A DNA stretch of 64,000 nucleotides, from positions 496,001-560,000 of the forward strand of contig NZ_UYJA01000004.1 in the NCBI RefSeq assembly GCF_900618535.1, written 5' to 3'. A program made the translations under genes and the position numbers. How positions within the stretch are numbered: position 1 is the first letter of the stretch; each line of letters opens with the position of its first letter. Below, piece by piece: positions 50,865-59,729 of the stretch. Below the pieces are notes generated by a model. The model saw only the letters and a program-made list of their open reading frames with translations. It was not told the DNA's origin and did no database searches. Origin of the DNA: Pseudomonas bubulae. GTDB lineage: Bacteria; Pseudomonadota; Gammaproteobacteria; Pseudomonadales; Pseudomonadaceae.

Positions 50865-52625
50865 ATGCATGCCATCAGTTTTATTCAGGATCTGGCAGTC
50901 ATCATGCTGGTCGCAGGTGTGGTGACGATTCTTTTCCACAGGTTCAAACAGCCGGTGGTACTGGGCTATATCGTTGCAGGTTTTATTATCGGCCCGCACA
51001 CCCCGCCGTTTGGCCTGATTCACGATGAAGAAACGATCAAAACCCTGGCTGAGCTGGGGGTGATCTTTTTGATGTTCTGTCTGGGGCTGGAGTTCAGCCT
51101 GCGCAAGTTGTTCAAGGTCGGGGCCACAGCCTTTATCGCAGCGTTTATGGAAATCACGCTGATGATCTGGATTGGTTATGAAATTGGCCGCTGGTTCGAC
51201 TGGAACACCATGGATTCGCTGTTTCTGGGCGCCATCCTGGCCATTTCATCTACCACCATCATCGTCAAGGCCCTCAACGACCTCAAGATGAAAAACGAGC
51301 GCTTTGCCCAGCTGATTTTTGGCGTGCTGATCGTTGAAGATATTTTGGGTATCGGGATTATTGCGCTGCTGTCGAGCATTGCGGTCAGCGGCAGCGTCAG
51401 CCCCGAAGAGGTTTTTTCGACCGTCGGTAAATTGTCATTGTTTATGATCGTGGCGTTGGTTATCGGCATTTTGCTGGTGCCGCGTGTGCTGGCGTATGTA
51501 GCCCGATTCGAAAGCAATGAAATGCTGCTGATCACTGTGCTGGGCCTGTGTTTTGGCTTTTGCCTGCTGGTGGTCAAGCTGGAATACAGCATGGTGCTCG
51601 GGGCGTTTTTGATCGGTGCAATCATGGCCGAGTCGCGTCAGTTACTGAAAATCGAGCGCCTGATTGAACCGGTGCGTGATTTGTTCAGTGCAATATTCTT
51701 TGTCGCCATCGGGTTGATGCTCGACCCGGCCATCCTGCTGGAGTACGCGCTGCCAATTGTGGTGATCACTATCGCCGTGGTGCTGGGCAAGATGCTCTCC
51801 TGCGGGCTGGGGGCGTTTATCGCAGGCAATGATGGACGTACCTCGCTGCGAGTTGGAATGGGGCTTTCGCAGATTGGGGAGTTTTCTTTCATTATCGCGG
51901 CGCTGGGTATGACATTGCAGGTCACCAGCAGCTTCCTGTACCCCGTAGCAGTGGCCGTCTCCGTATTGACCACCCTGATGACCCCTTACCTGATTCGCGC
52001 CGCAGACCCGCTCTCGCTCAAGCTGGCACAGGTGGTGCCTGGTCGCTTGTCACGGGTGTTGGGGTTATATGGCGAATGGCTGCGCAGTATTCAGCCACAG
52101 GGCGAAGGGGCGTTGTTGGCGGCCATGATTCGCAAGATCTTGCTGCAAGTTGGGGTCAATCTGGCCCTGGTCATCGCTATTTTCTTTGCCGGCGGTTATT
52201 TCGCACCGCGCATCGGCCGTTATTTGCAGGGCTGGATTCTGGAGCCGAGCTGGCAAAAAGGGATGATCTGGGGGGCTGCTTTGCTGCTGTCGTTGCCGTT
52301 CCTGATTGCGGCGTATCGCAAGCTCAAGGCGCTTTCGATGCTACTGGCCGAGATGGGGGTCAAGCCGGAAATGGCAGGGCGCCATACGCAGCGCGTGCGC
52401 CGGGTGATCTCGGAAGTCATCCCGATTCTGTCGTTGCTGGTGATTTTTCTGCTGCTGTCGGCCTTGTCGGCAAGCATCCTGCCCACCAACGAGTTGCTGA
52501 TGGTGATTGCGGTGGTGGCGGCGGGGGTTGCGGCGCTGTTGTGGCGCTGGTTTATCCGGATTCACACGCGCATGCAGGTTGCACTGCTGGAAACGCTGGA
52601 TAACCACAAGGAGGGGGGGCACTGA
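50865..52625 (+). CDS. CPA2-family cation:proton antiporter (Kef-type, no RCK domain)
   Basis: A 586-residue membrane protein with about 13 helices. The N-terminal 380 residues form a Na+/H+-exchanger-type transporter (GLEFSLRKL, ISSTTIIVKAL, LIVEDILGIG, GMGLSQIGEFSFI). The C-terminal 200 residues add two or three helices (about 425-450, 465-485 and 515-560) in place of the TrkA/RCK domain of KefB/KefC. Likely substrates are K+ or Na+. ATG 50865 has AAGGAG upstream. No gene was recognised in the 287-base gap before it. Confidence 0.88.
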   Translation: MHAISFIQDLAVIMLVAGVVTILFHRFKQPVVLGYIVAGFIIGPHTPPFGLIHDEETIKTLAELGVIFLMFCLGLEFSLRKLFKVGATAFIAAFMEITLMIWIGYEIGRWFDWNTMDSLFLGAILAISSTTIIVKALNDLKMKNERFAQLIFGVLIVEDILGIGIIALLSSIAVSGSVSPEEVFSTVGKLSLFMIVALVIGILLVPRVLAYVARFESNEMLLITVLGLCFGFCLLVVKLEYSMVLGAFLIGAIMAESRQLLKIERLIEPVRDLFSAIFFVAIGLMLDPAILLEYALPIVVITIAVVLGKMLSCGLGAFIAGNDGRTSLRVGMGLSQIGEFSFIIAALGMTLQVTSSFLYPVAVAVSVLTTLMTPYLIRAADPLSLKLAQVVPGRLSRVLGLYGEWLRSIQPQGEGALLAAMIRKILLQVGVNLALVIAIFFAGGYFAPRIGRYLQGWILEPSWQKGMIWGAALLLSLPFLIAAYRKLKALSMLLAEMGVKPEMAGRHTQRVRRVISEVIPILSLLVIFLLLSALSASILPTNELLMVIAVVAAGVAALLWRWFIRIHTRMQVALLETLDNHKEGGH

Positions 52626-52670
52626 CAGCCCGCTGACCAATGGCTGGAAAGCGGGGATGCCCGGGGGCTG

Positions 52671-52705
52671 TTGATGTTTCGTTGTGGCTCACAACGAAAC
52701 GTCAA
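52671..52705. terminator. bidirectional terminator between antiporter and SMI1/KNR4 genes
   Basis: 52671-52685 pairs with 52691-52705 (15 pairs, one mismatch; core GTTTCGTTGT/ACAACGAAAC) around GGCTC, between convergent genes. Confidence 0.7.
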
Positions 52706-52720
52706 CCAACCCTGGAGGTA

Positions 52721-53128
52721 TCAGCTTTCCAGCCAGACGTCGCGCGCCCAGTGCCAGACCGATTCCCAGGTTTCTTCAGTGACGAGTTCTTCTTCGCCGG
52801 ACCACAGCACCACGGTGCCGTCTTCTTCCACGCAGTAGTAGTCGTCGCCGTCCTGGCAAATAGGGATCAGGCTGCGATCAACGCCAGCATCCCAGGCATT
52901 TGCCGCCACTTCCGGCAGGTAGGTGTGTGATTGTGGGTCGGTCACTGTGACCGGCTCCAGGCTGCCATACACCACGTCACTGACGGTCAGCAGAAATTCT
53001 CTGAAGACAAATGGAATATCGATGAACAGCTGCTCTTCGATTTCCACCAACTGGTCTTCTTCAGGCAGTTCCAGGGGAACCGGTACAGGCTCGTTTTTTT
53101 CGCGTAGCTCTTCAATAATCTCTTCCAC
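52721..53128 (-). CDS. SMI1/KNR4 (SUKH) domain protein
   Basis: A 135-residue acidic protein of the SMI1/KNR4 superfamily, with LVEIEEQLFIDIPFVFREFL, ICQDGDDYYCVEEDGTVVLW and WESVWHWARDVWLES. SUKH proteins include toxin-immunity proteins, but this single copy without a nearby toxin looks like a housekeeping member. GTG 53128 with GAGG upstream is chosen: it gives MEEIIEELREKNEPVP. The frame continues upstream to 53359, but that part is antisense to the Tim44-domain gene. Confidence 0.8.
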   Translation of the reverse strand: MEEIIEELREKNEPVPVPLELPEEDQLVEIEEQLFIDIPFVFREFLLTVSDVVYGSLEPVTVTDPQSHTYLPEVAANAWDAGVDRSLIPICQDGDDYYCVEEDGTVVLWSGEEELVTEETWESVWHWARDVWLES

Positions 53129-53208
53129 GACCTCATCCTCATGCTCTATGGCGCGGTTTATATGACGCGCTTTATACAGTAGCTCGTTATAAGTGCAATC
53201 GTGAAATG

Positions 53209-53236
53209 CAAAGCCCCGGACAAGTCCGGGGCTTTG
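53209..53236 (-). terminator. terminator of the Tim44-domain gene
   Basis: CAAAGCCCCGGAC (53209-53221) and GTCCGGGGCTTTG (53224-53236) form a perfect 13-base stem downstream of the stop at 53262 on the minus strand. Confidence 0.8.
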
Positions 53237-53261
53237 GTAAACGCATGTGTAACTCGCAGGG

Positions 53262-54107
53262 TTAGCCGTTCTGGCGGATACCTGCCACCAGCCAAGGCTG
53301 GTTTTCGCCTTGCTGACGTTCCATGTTCCAGCTTTCGCTGAAGGCTTCGCCCTGGTCAAAGCGCGAGTTTTTCGACACGCCGCTGAAGGTCAGGGTTGCA
53401 ATGGTTTTGTCTGCGCGATCGTCCAGGCCGTCCAGTTGCACGGTCAGGTTGTCGATGTAGGTGGACTGGAAGCCATCACCCAGCTCAGCGCGTTCACGCT
53501 TGAGGAAGTCGAGCATCTGCGGGGTCACGAACTCGGCGATCTTGTCCATTTCGTTGGCATCCCAGTGCTGTTGCAGGGACTGGAAATGGTTGCGCGCGGC
53601 TTCCAGGAAGTTTTGCTCGTTAAACCAGGCTGGAGCGTTGATCACCGGACGTGCTGCAGGGGCAGCCGAACCACCGAAGATCGAAGCAGCAGGCTTGGCG
53701 TCGAACGCTTCGCGTTGCATGGGTGCGTGGCCAGCAGGGGCCATCATGTCAGCTTGTTTGCGACGACGGGCCGCGATAAAGCGGAAGATCAGGAAGGCGA
53801 TAACCGCCATGATCAGGATGTCGAAGAACTGCATGCCCTGGAAGCCGCCGCCCATGAACATGGACGCCAGCAGGCCACCGGCAGCGAGGCCGGCCAGAGG
53901 GCCGAGCCAGCGCGAAGCACCGCCGGCCTTGGCTGCGGCGCCTGCGGCACCGGCAGCCGCCGGGGCTGCAGCTGGAGCAGCTTGACGCGTTTGGTGGCTA
54001 GGCGCTGCACCCGCGCTTTTGCCGCCACCGAAGCGCTTGGCGTTCGCGTCGATGCTCATCGTCAAGCCGATGCACAACGCCATGGCGATGCTAAGAAAAC
54101 GTTTCAT
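53262..54107 (-). CDS. Tim44-like domain membrane protein
   Basis: A 281-residue protein with a signal peptide or anchor (MKRFLSIAMALCIGLTMSID), a Gly/Ala-rich stretch (about 27-75), two hydrophobic segments (about 65-85 and 92-115) and a C-terminal Tim44-like domain (about 150-281) with NFLEAARNHFQSLQQHWDANEMDKIAEFVTPQMLDFLKRE. Bacterial members are membrane-associated and of unknown role. ATG 54107; a longer in-frame start at 54149 precedes the signal peptide and is unlikely. Confidence 0.8.
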   Translation of the reverse strand: MKRFLSIAMALCIGLTMSIDANAKRFGGGKSAGAAPSHQTRQAAPAAAPAAAGAAGAAAKAGGASRWLGPLAGLAAGGLLASMFMGGGFQGMQFFDILIMAVIAFLIFRFIAARRRKQADMMAPAGHAPMQREAFDAKPAASIFGGSAAPAARPVINAPAWFNEQNFLEAARNHFQSLQQHWDANEMDKIAEFVTPQMLDFLKRERAELGDGFQSTYIDNLTVQLDGLDDRADKTIATLTFSGVSKNSRFDQGEAFSESWNMERQQGENQPWLVAGIRQNG

Positions 54108-54237
54108 AAGGGGTTCCCATTTGTGGATATCACGCGCGCCATGTTGCACAGATGAGTTGTGACTGGCTAGCGGTGAAGTGTTTCGGGCTTTTGCTTATTT
54201 GTTTGTAGGGCTAGGATTTATTTTGCGTAGGAGAACA

Positions 54238-54327
54238 TGTGGGAGCGAGCCTGCTCGCGAAAGCGGTGTATCAGCCAACAATAATATTGACTGATGCGCT
54301 CTCTTCGCGAGCAGGCTCGCTCCCACA
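54238..54327. repeat. REP-type inverted pair
   Basis: 54238-54261 (TGTGGGAGCGAGCCTGCTCG core) and 54304-54327 are exact 24-base reverse complements around a 42-base spacer. The GTGGGAGC...GCTCGCGA sequence is a common Pseudomonas repetitive extragenic palindrome. A related pair is at 59325-59411 and a half copy at about 50080. It lies in the gap between the Tim44-domain gene and uvrD. Confidence 0.88.
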
Positions 54328-54370
54328 GCGGTTTGCCTTACCTTATTCCCGCCAAGCTGTCGGGTTGCTG

Positions 54371-56554
54371 TCAGACCGCCTCAAGTTTGGCGTAGCCCAT
54401 CATCAGCCATTTGCTGCCTTCGCTGAAGTTGACCTGTACCCGTGCCTGGGCACCTGCACCCTCGAAATTGAGGATGACGCCTTCGCCGAAGACCGCATGC
54501 TTGACCATCTGGCCGAGTTTGAATTCGGTTTCGGGAATCTCCGAACCACCAAACAGGGTGCTGGCGCTCTGCTTTTGACCGCCGCCGAAAGGACGACTGA
54601 CACTGTTGGATAGTCGGACTTCCTGGATCAGACCCTTTGGTACTTCGCGTACGAAGCGTGAAACCTTATTGTAGGTTTCGCTGCCGTACAGGCGTCGGGT
54701 TTCTGCGTAGGTCATCACCAGGTTTTGCATGGCGCGGGTAATGCCTACGTAGGCCAGGCGTCGTTCCTCTTCGAGGCGACCGGGCTCTTCCAGGCTCATT
54801 TTGTGCGGGAACAGGCCTTCTTCCATGCCTACCAGGAACACGTACGGGAACTCCAGGCCTTTGGCGCTGTGCAGCGTCATCAGCTGAATACCGTCTTCAT
54901 GCTCTTCGGCCTGGGTATCGCCAGCCTCCAGTGAGGCATGCCCGAGGAAGGCGGCCAATGGCGACAGCTCTTCGTCTTCGTCATTGTTCTCAAAGTTGCG
55001 TGCTGCGCTGACCAGCTCCTCAAGGTTTTCTACCCGGGCCTGGCCTTTTTCGCCTTTTTCCGCCTGATGGTAGGCAATCAGCCCGCTTTGCTCGATCACG
55101 GTTTGCGTCATCAGATGCAGAGGCATGTCCATGACTTTTGCCGCGAGGTTTTCGATCAGTTCCATAAAGCCGGCAATGGCACCCGAAGCACGGCCCGGCA
55201 GGGCTTTATTGGCGATCAGCTGGCGCATTGCTTCCCACATCGACACGTCGCTGTGACGTGCGTGTTCGCGAATGGCTTCGACGGTTTTTTCGCCAATGCC
55301 GCGGGCAGGTACGTTAATCACCCGCTCCAGCGCCGCATCATTGCCGCGACCTTCGAGCAGGCGCATATAGGCCATGGCATTTTTGATTTCCGCGCGTTCG
55401 AAGAAGCGCTGGCCACCATAGATGCGGTAAGGGATGCGCTCGCGCAGCAAGGCTTCTTCAAGCACCCGCGACTGGGCGTTGGAACGGTACAAGATGGCGA
55501 TATCGCTATGGGCGATGCCGGTTTTCAGAGCGCTTTCGATGGTTTCAACCACGTAGCGCGCTTCGTCATGTTCGTTGAACGCGGCGTACAGATTGATGGC
55601 TTCGCCTTCGCCGCCGTCAGTCCACAGCTCTTTGCCCATGCGCCCGGTGTTGTTGGCAATCAGGGCATTGGCCGCTTTGAGGATGCCCGCCGTGGAGCGG
55701 TAATTTTGCTCCAGACGAATGGTCTCGGCATCCGGGAAGTCGGTTGAGTACTGATAGATGTTTTCGATTTTTGCGCCGCGCCAGCCGTAGATCGACTGGT
55801 CGTCATCACCGACCACCATCAGGCTGTCGCCGCCCTGGGCCAGCAACCGCAGCCAGGCATATTGCACGGCGTTGGTATCCTGGAATTCGTCTACCAGGAT
55901 GTGCCGGAAGCGTTTCTGGTAATGCGCCAGCAAGCCCGGGTTGTCGCGCCACAAATCAAGGGCACGCAGCAGCAGCTCGGAAAAATCGATCACACCGGCG
56001 CGTTGGCACGCGACCTCATAGGCCTCGTAAATATTGCGCATGGTGGCCAGGAACAAGTCGCCGCTGGCCTGGATATGTTTGGGGCGAAGGCCTTCGTCTT
56101 TTTGACCGTTGATAAACCACTGGGCCTGACGTACGGGCCAGCGCTGTTCATCCAGCCCCAGCTCACGGATCACACGCTTGACCAGGCGTTGCTGGTCGTC
56201 GCTGTCGAGGATCTGGAATGTCTGGCTAAGGCCGGCTTCTTGCCAGTGAGCCCGCAGCAGACGGTGAGCCAGGCCGTGGAAGGTGCCGACCCACATGCCT
56301 GCCGGGTTGATACCCATCAACTGCTCGATGCGGTGGCGCATCTCGGCAGCGGCCTTGTTGGTGAACGTCACCGACAGCACAGAGTGCGGGGACGCGTTTT
56401 CGACCTGGATCAGCCAGGCGATACGGTGCACCAGCACACGGGTTTTGCCGGAACCAGCGCCGGCCAGGACCAACTGACGCCCGACACTGGCCGTGACGGC
56501 CTGACGTTGGGCATCGTTGAGAGAATTTAACAAGAGAGAGAGATCATCGCGCAT
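54371..56554 (-). CDS. uvrD: DNA helicase II UvrD
   Basis: UvrD is a 3'-5' helicase for nucleotide excision and mismatch repair. The 727 residues contain Walker A AGAGSGKT at 31-38 (motif I), VVGDDDQSIYGWRGA (motif III region), LEQNYRST (IV), TLHSAKGLEFPYVFLVGMEEGLFPH (V) and VGITRA (VI). The C-terminal LGQMVKHAVFGEGVILNFEG tail is typical of UvrD rather than Rep. ATG 56554. It is divergent from the GGDEF/EAL gene, its conserved neighbour in Pseudomonas. Confidence 0.95.
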   Translation of the reverse strand: MRDDLSLLLNSLNDAQRQAVTASVGRQLVLAGAGSGKTRVLVHRIAWLIQVENASPHSVLSVTFTNKAAAEMRHRIEQLMGINPAGMWVGTFHGLAHRLLRAHWQEAGLSQTFQILDSDDQQRLVKRVIRELGLDEQRWPVRQAQWFINGQKDEGLRPKHIQASGDLFLATMRNIYEAYEVACQRAGVIDFSELLLRALDLWRDNPGLLAHYQKRFRHILVDEFQDTNAVQYAWLRLLAQGGDSLMVVGDDDQSIYGWRGAKIENIYQYSTDFPDAETIRLEQNYRSTAGILKAANALIANNTGRMGKELWTDGGEGEAINLYAAFNEHDEARYVVETIESALKTGIAHSDIAILYRSNAQSRVLEEALLRERIPYRIYGGQRFFERAEIKNAMAYMRLLEGRGNDAALERVINVPARGIGEKTVEAIREHARHSDVSMWEAMRQLIANKALPGRASGAIAGFMELIENLAAKVMDMPLHLMTQTVIEQSGLIAYHQAEKGEKGQARVENLEELVSAARNFENNDEDEELSPLAAFLGHASLEAGDTQAEEHEDGIQLMTLHSAKGLEFPYVFLVGMEEGLFPHKMSLEEPGRLEEERRLAYVGITRAMQNLVMTYAETRRLYGSETYNKVSRFVREVPKGLIQEVRLSNSVSRPFGGGQKQSASTLFGGSEIPETEFKLGQMVKHAVFGEGVILNFEGAGAQARVQVNFSEGSKWLMMGYAKLEAV

Positions 56555-56747
56555 CGGAGCATTTTAGGGGCTGTTGGTGTTTCATTGCTAGCTGCGTGGC
56601 CGCCTTGGGCCGAGCGGTCAAAAAGCCGGACAATAAACGTGCCTAGCTGATTTCATCCATTTAATAGCGCCTGTGCGTTTGGTCACGGGCATTGCTTGTG
56701 TATGCTCGGGCGACTTTTTGGCTCATCTACTGATAAGAATTTCGCCG

Positions 56748-58283
56748 ATGGTTCAGAGTTTAAATTCGCCGGGTATTTTTTTCGGCATAGGCATCGGTTT
56801 TTTCCTGCTGGCGGGCGGTCTGGGATGGCAGGTCAAGCGGATCAGGCAACGGCGCATGGTGCGCCGCTTGCGGCATCAAGGTTTGCGCGAAGATTTGCAG
56901 CAAGCGAATGTCCGTAGTGAGCAACTCAATACCGAGCTTGCCTATGAGGTCGAGCAACGCCGTTTGAGCGAAGCGCGGGTGCGCCACCTGACCCGTTTTG
57001 ATGAGCTGACCGGGCTGGCCAACCGCCTTCTGTTCAAGGAACGCCTGGAGGAGGCTAGCCAGCGTGTACGCCAGGGCTCGTGCAACCTGACGTTGCTGCA
57101 CATCAATCTCGATCGTTTCAAATTGCTCAATGACAATTTCGGGCATGAGCTGGCGGACCATGTGCTGCAAAAAATGGCCGAACGCATCACCAAGGCCTTG
57201 CCTGAGGCCGACACCATTGCGCGCCTGTCGGGTGATGAATTTGCAGTGCTGTTTGATGCCTATAACAGCCTGACCAGCCTGGCGCGGGTCGCGACCCGGC
57301 TGCTGGACAAGCTCGGTCGGCCGCTGGTGGTGGATGGCCATGAGCTGGTCATCAGTGTGTCAATGGGCATCAGCATGTTGCCCGACAGCGCGCGCGATAT
57401 TGCCAGCCTGGTCCATCAGGGCAACAAGGCCATGCAGCAGGCCAAGCACCTGGGCGGTGGCAGGTTTCAGTTCTACAGTGACAGCCTGCATGGCAGCTCC
57501 CTTGAACGGCTGCAGCTGGAAAACCAACTGCGCAAAGCCATTAGCGAACGCCAGCTCAACGTGTTCTATCAACCCAAGCTGTGCCTGGCCACAGGGCGTC
57601 TGCACGCCGCCGAAGCGTTGGTGCGCTGGGATCACCCGCAACTGGGTAATGTGCCGCCAGGCAACTTTATTGTCCTTGCCGAAGAGACCGGCCTGATCAG
57701 CGCCATCGGTGAATTTGTACTGCGCGAAGCCTGCCGGCAAGCGTGTGAATGGCAACGAGCAGGGCTGGCGCCAATACGGGTATCGGTGAACTTGTCGGGG
57801 CATCAGTTGCGCCAGGGCAAGCTGGTCAGCCTGGTGCGCCAGGTACTTGAAGAAACCGGGCTGGCGCCGCACTGCCTGGAACTGGAACTGACAGAAAGCC
57901 AGTTGCTCGACAATGTTGAATACGTCATCGCTACCTTCCAGCAATTGCATGAACTGGGGGTGAAGCTGGCAATCGATGATTTTGGCACCGGCTATTCATC
58001 GCTCAGTTACCTCAAGCGATTTGCGGTGGATTACGTAAAAATCGATAAAACGTTTATTCACGGCGTGGGTCGTTGCAGCGAAGACGAGGCCATCACCCTC
58101 GCAATTATTGCCATGGCCCACAGTCTGGGCCTTAAAGTGGTGGCAGAAGGCGTTGAAAACGAGGCGCAGCTGGCATTTCTCAAGACTCGCCAGTGCGACG
58201 AAGTGCAGGGCTATTTGATCAGTCGTCCGATAAACGCAGTGCAATTCAGCGATTTACTGCGTAACGGTGTAGTGGTCTTGTAG
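56748..58283 (+). CDS. GGDEF-EAL protein, probable c-di-GMP phosphodiesterase
   Basis: A 511-residue protein: one N-terminal hydrophobic helix (about 9-27), a coiled coil (35-80), a GGDEF domain with degenerate SGDEF (161-165) and no RxxD inhibitory site, then an EAL domain (about 255-505). The EAL domain has its main catalytic parts: EAL at 289-291, VNLSGHQL, ELTES, DDFGTGYSSLSYL, VKIDKTF, VAEGVE and EVQGYLISRP. It is thus likely a phosphodiesterase with an allosteric or weak cyclase domain. ATG 56748; 25 in-frame codons upstream do not fit. Confidence 0.85.
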   Translation: MVQSLNSPGIFFGIGIGFFLLAGGLGWQVKRIRQRRMVRRLRHQGLREDLQQANVRSEQLNTELAYEVEQRRLSEARVRHLTRFDELTGLANRLLFKERLEEASQRVRQGSCNLTLLHINLDRFKLLNDNFGHELADHVLQKMAERITKALPEADTIARLSGDEFAVLFDAYNSLTSLARVATRLLDKLGRPLVVDGHELVISVSMGISMLPDSARDIASLVHQGNKAMQQAKHLGGGRFQFYSDSLHGSSLERLQLENQLRKAISERQLNVFYQPKLCLATGRLHAAEALVRWDHPQLGNVPPGNFIVLAEETGLISAIGEFVLREACRQACEWQRAGLAPIRVSVNLSGHQLRQGKLVSLVRQVLEETGLAPHCLELELTESQLLDNVEYVIATFQQLHELGVKLAIDDFGTGYSSLSYLKRFAVDYVKIDKTFIHGVGRCSEDEAITLAIIAMAHSLGLKVVAEGVENEAQLAFLKTRQCDEVQGYLISRPINAVQFSDLLRNGVVVL

Positions 58284-58373
58284 TGCCAAAAAGGGCTACA
58301 TGGCCCTCAAGCGGCTTGAATCAAGGGAGATAACTGGATAGTTGATGGCGTATTGGCTGGGCAGAAAACGAAT

Positions 58374-58394
58374 TCTTGTAGTATAACTACAAGA
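58374..58394. promoter_or_regulatory. HexR-type operator upstream of the RpiR-family gene
   Basis: TCTTGTAGT (58374-58382) and ACTACAAGA (58386-58394) form a perfect 9-base inverted repeat around ATA. The core TGTAGTATAACTACA has the TGTART-NNN-AYTACA shape of known HexR sites. It lies 47 bases before the gene, suggesting autoregulation. Confidence 0.65.
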
Positions 58395-58440
58395 TTGCTA
58401 CATCCCCGGCGCCCGCCGCTTACAGACCGAGTCCTGCCCT

Positions 58441-59307
58441 TTGAACCTGCTGCAACATATTGCCCAGTCACGCCACCTGTTACGTAAATCGGAACTCAAG
58501 GTCGCCGATCACGTGCTGCTTGATCCTGCGGCTGTAATGCACAGTTCCATGGCCGACCTTGCCCACAGTGTCGGAATCAGCGAGCCGACCATCGTGCGTT
58601 TTTGCCGGGCGATAGGCTGTTCCGGGTTTCAGGACCTGAAACTCAAGCTGGCGCAAAGCCTGGCGGCCGGTGCCAGTTTTGGTCAGTTCGCGATCCATGA
58701 AGACGATTCGGTAGCGGACTACAGCCTGAAAATTTTCGACACCACGCTGCATACCTTGATGGACGTGCGCGAGAAGCTCGATCCGATAGCGCTGCAGCGT
58801 GCCGTGACAGCCATGTCGCAAGCGCAGCGTGTCGAGTTTTATGGGTTTGGTGCCTCGGGCGCGGTTGCGGCGGATGCCCAGCACAAGTTTTTCCGTCTGT
58901 TGCTGACCGCGGCGGCCTATTCCGACCCGCATATGCAAGCGATGTCGGCCGTGACCTTGAAGCCTACCGACGTGGCGATCTGCATTTCCCAGTCGGGCCG
59001 TTCCAAAGACTTGCTGATCACCGCCAACCTGGTGCGTGAAAGCGGCGCGACCCTGATTACCTTGTGCCCGAGCCAGACGCCGCTGGCGGAGCTGGCAACC
59101 GTCAATCTGGCGATCGATGTGCATGAAGACACCGAAATCTATACCCCGCTGACCTCGCGTATTGCCCACCTGGTAGTGATTGACGTGTTGGCAATGGGTG
59201 TTGCCATGGCCCGAGGCCCGAGCCTGGTCAACCACCTCAAGAGCGTCAAGCGCAGCCTGCGCAGCTTGCGTCTGTCGCCTAAATCACTGAAAAGCCACGA
59301 AGATTAA
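58441..59307 (+). CDS. RpiR-family regulator, HexR-like
   Basis: A 288-residue RpiR-type regulator. Residues 1-77 are the helix-turn-helix domain (MADLAHSVGISEPTIVRFCRAIGCSGFQDLKLKLAQSL in outline) and about 120-260 a SIS sugar-phosphate domain (GFGASGAVAADAQHKF, ISQSGRSKDLL). HexR itself senses KDPG and controls central carbon genes. This gene lies in the pyc region, as the Pseudomonas aeruginosa paralogue does, not beside zwf. The start is TTG 58441, which gives the family N-terminus MNLLQHIAQS. A REP-type pair follows. Confidence 0.85.
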   Translation: MNLLQHIAQSRHLLRKSELKVADHVLLDPAAVMHSSMADLAHSVGISEPTIVRFCRAIGCSGFQDLKLKLAQSLAAGASFGQFAIHEDDSVADYSLKIFDTTLHTLMDVREKLDPIALQRAVTAMSQAQRVEFYGFGASGAVAADAQHKFFRLLLTAAAYSDPHMQAMSAVTLKPTDVAICISQSGRSKDLLITANLVRESGATLITLCPSQTPLAELATVNLAIDVHEDTEIYTPLTSRIAHLVVIDVLAMGVAMARGPSLVNHLKSVKRSLRSLRLSPKSLKSHED

Positions 59308-59324
59308 AAGCGCACAACATCTTC

Positions 59325-59411
59325 TGTGGGAGCGGGCTTGCTCGCGATAGGGAATGCCGCCGTGTGACAGACACACCGCAGCGCCTGAATCGCGAGCAGG
59401 CCCGCTCCCAC
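59325..59411. repeat. REP-type inverted pair
   Basis: 59326-59348 (GTGGGAGCGGGCTTGCTCGC core) pairs with 59389-59411 with one mismatch around a 40-base spacer. Same family as 54238-54327. It lies 18 bases after the HexR-like gene and may stabilise or end its mRNA. Confidence 0.85.
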
Positions 59412-59516
59412 GCAGAGCTCACATTCAGCGTTCATCCCCCTGTCATCCCACCTTCGCCAAGTCGTCATAAACAAGGTGCATCGTAAAGCTCCCGTACACG
59501 CCTTGGGAGACTCGAA

Positions 59517-59729
59517 ATGGCTCAGCCTTACGAAGAACGCAATAGCGCCGTCAAAACCCGCCGTCAGCAAGAAGACCAGCGCCGCATGGCCTTCCGTCGC
59601 GCGATTGAAGACCATACGAGCCAGCGCCAACTGCGTCTGGAAACCTCTGATTACCCTGACCTGGGGTCGATCAACTACTGGCAGTCTGCGTCGGCAAGTG
59701 ACCGTCGAAGCGCTCAACCAACGCGCTGA
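59517..59729 (+). CDS. small basic conserved protein
   Basis: A 70-residue charged protein, MAQPYEERNSAVKTRRQQED then a helix RRMAFRRAIEDHTSQRQLR and a PDLGSINYWQ segment. It has no membrane segment or signal. A good GGGAGA site sits 7 bases upstream of ATG 59517, supporting a real gene. It resembles small Pseudomonas proteins annotated as PA3496-type, an uncertain match. The last 59 bases overlap the 3' end of the pycR-like gene on the other strand. Confidence 0.6.
   Translation: MAQPYEERNSAVKTRRQQEDQRRMAFRRAIEDHTSQRQLRLETSDYPDLGSINYWQSASASDRRSAQPTR

Noticed and set aside
52721-53128. Toxin-immunity role for the SMI1/KNR4 protein
   Set aside because: No toxin, secretion gene or repeated immunity copy is nearby.
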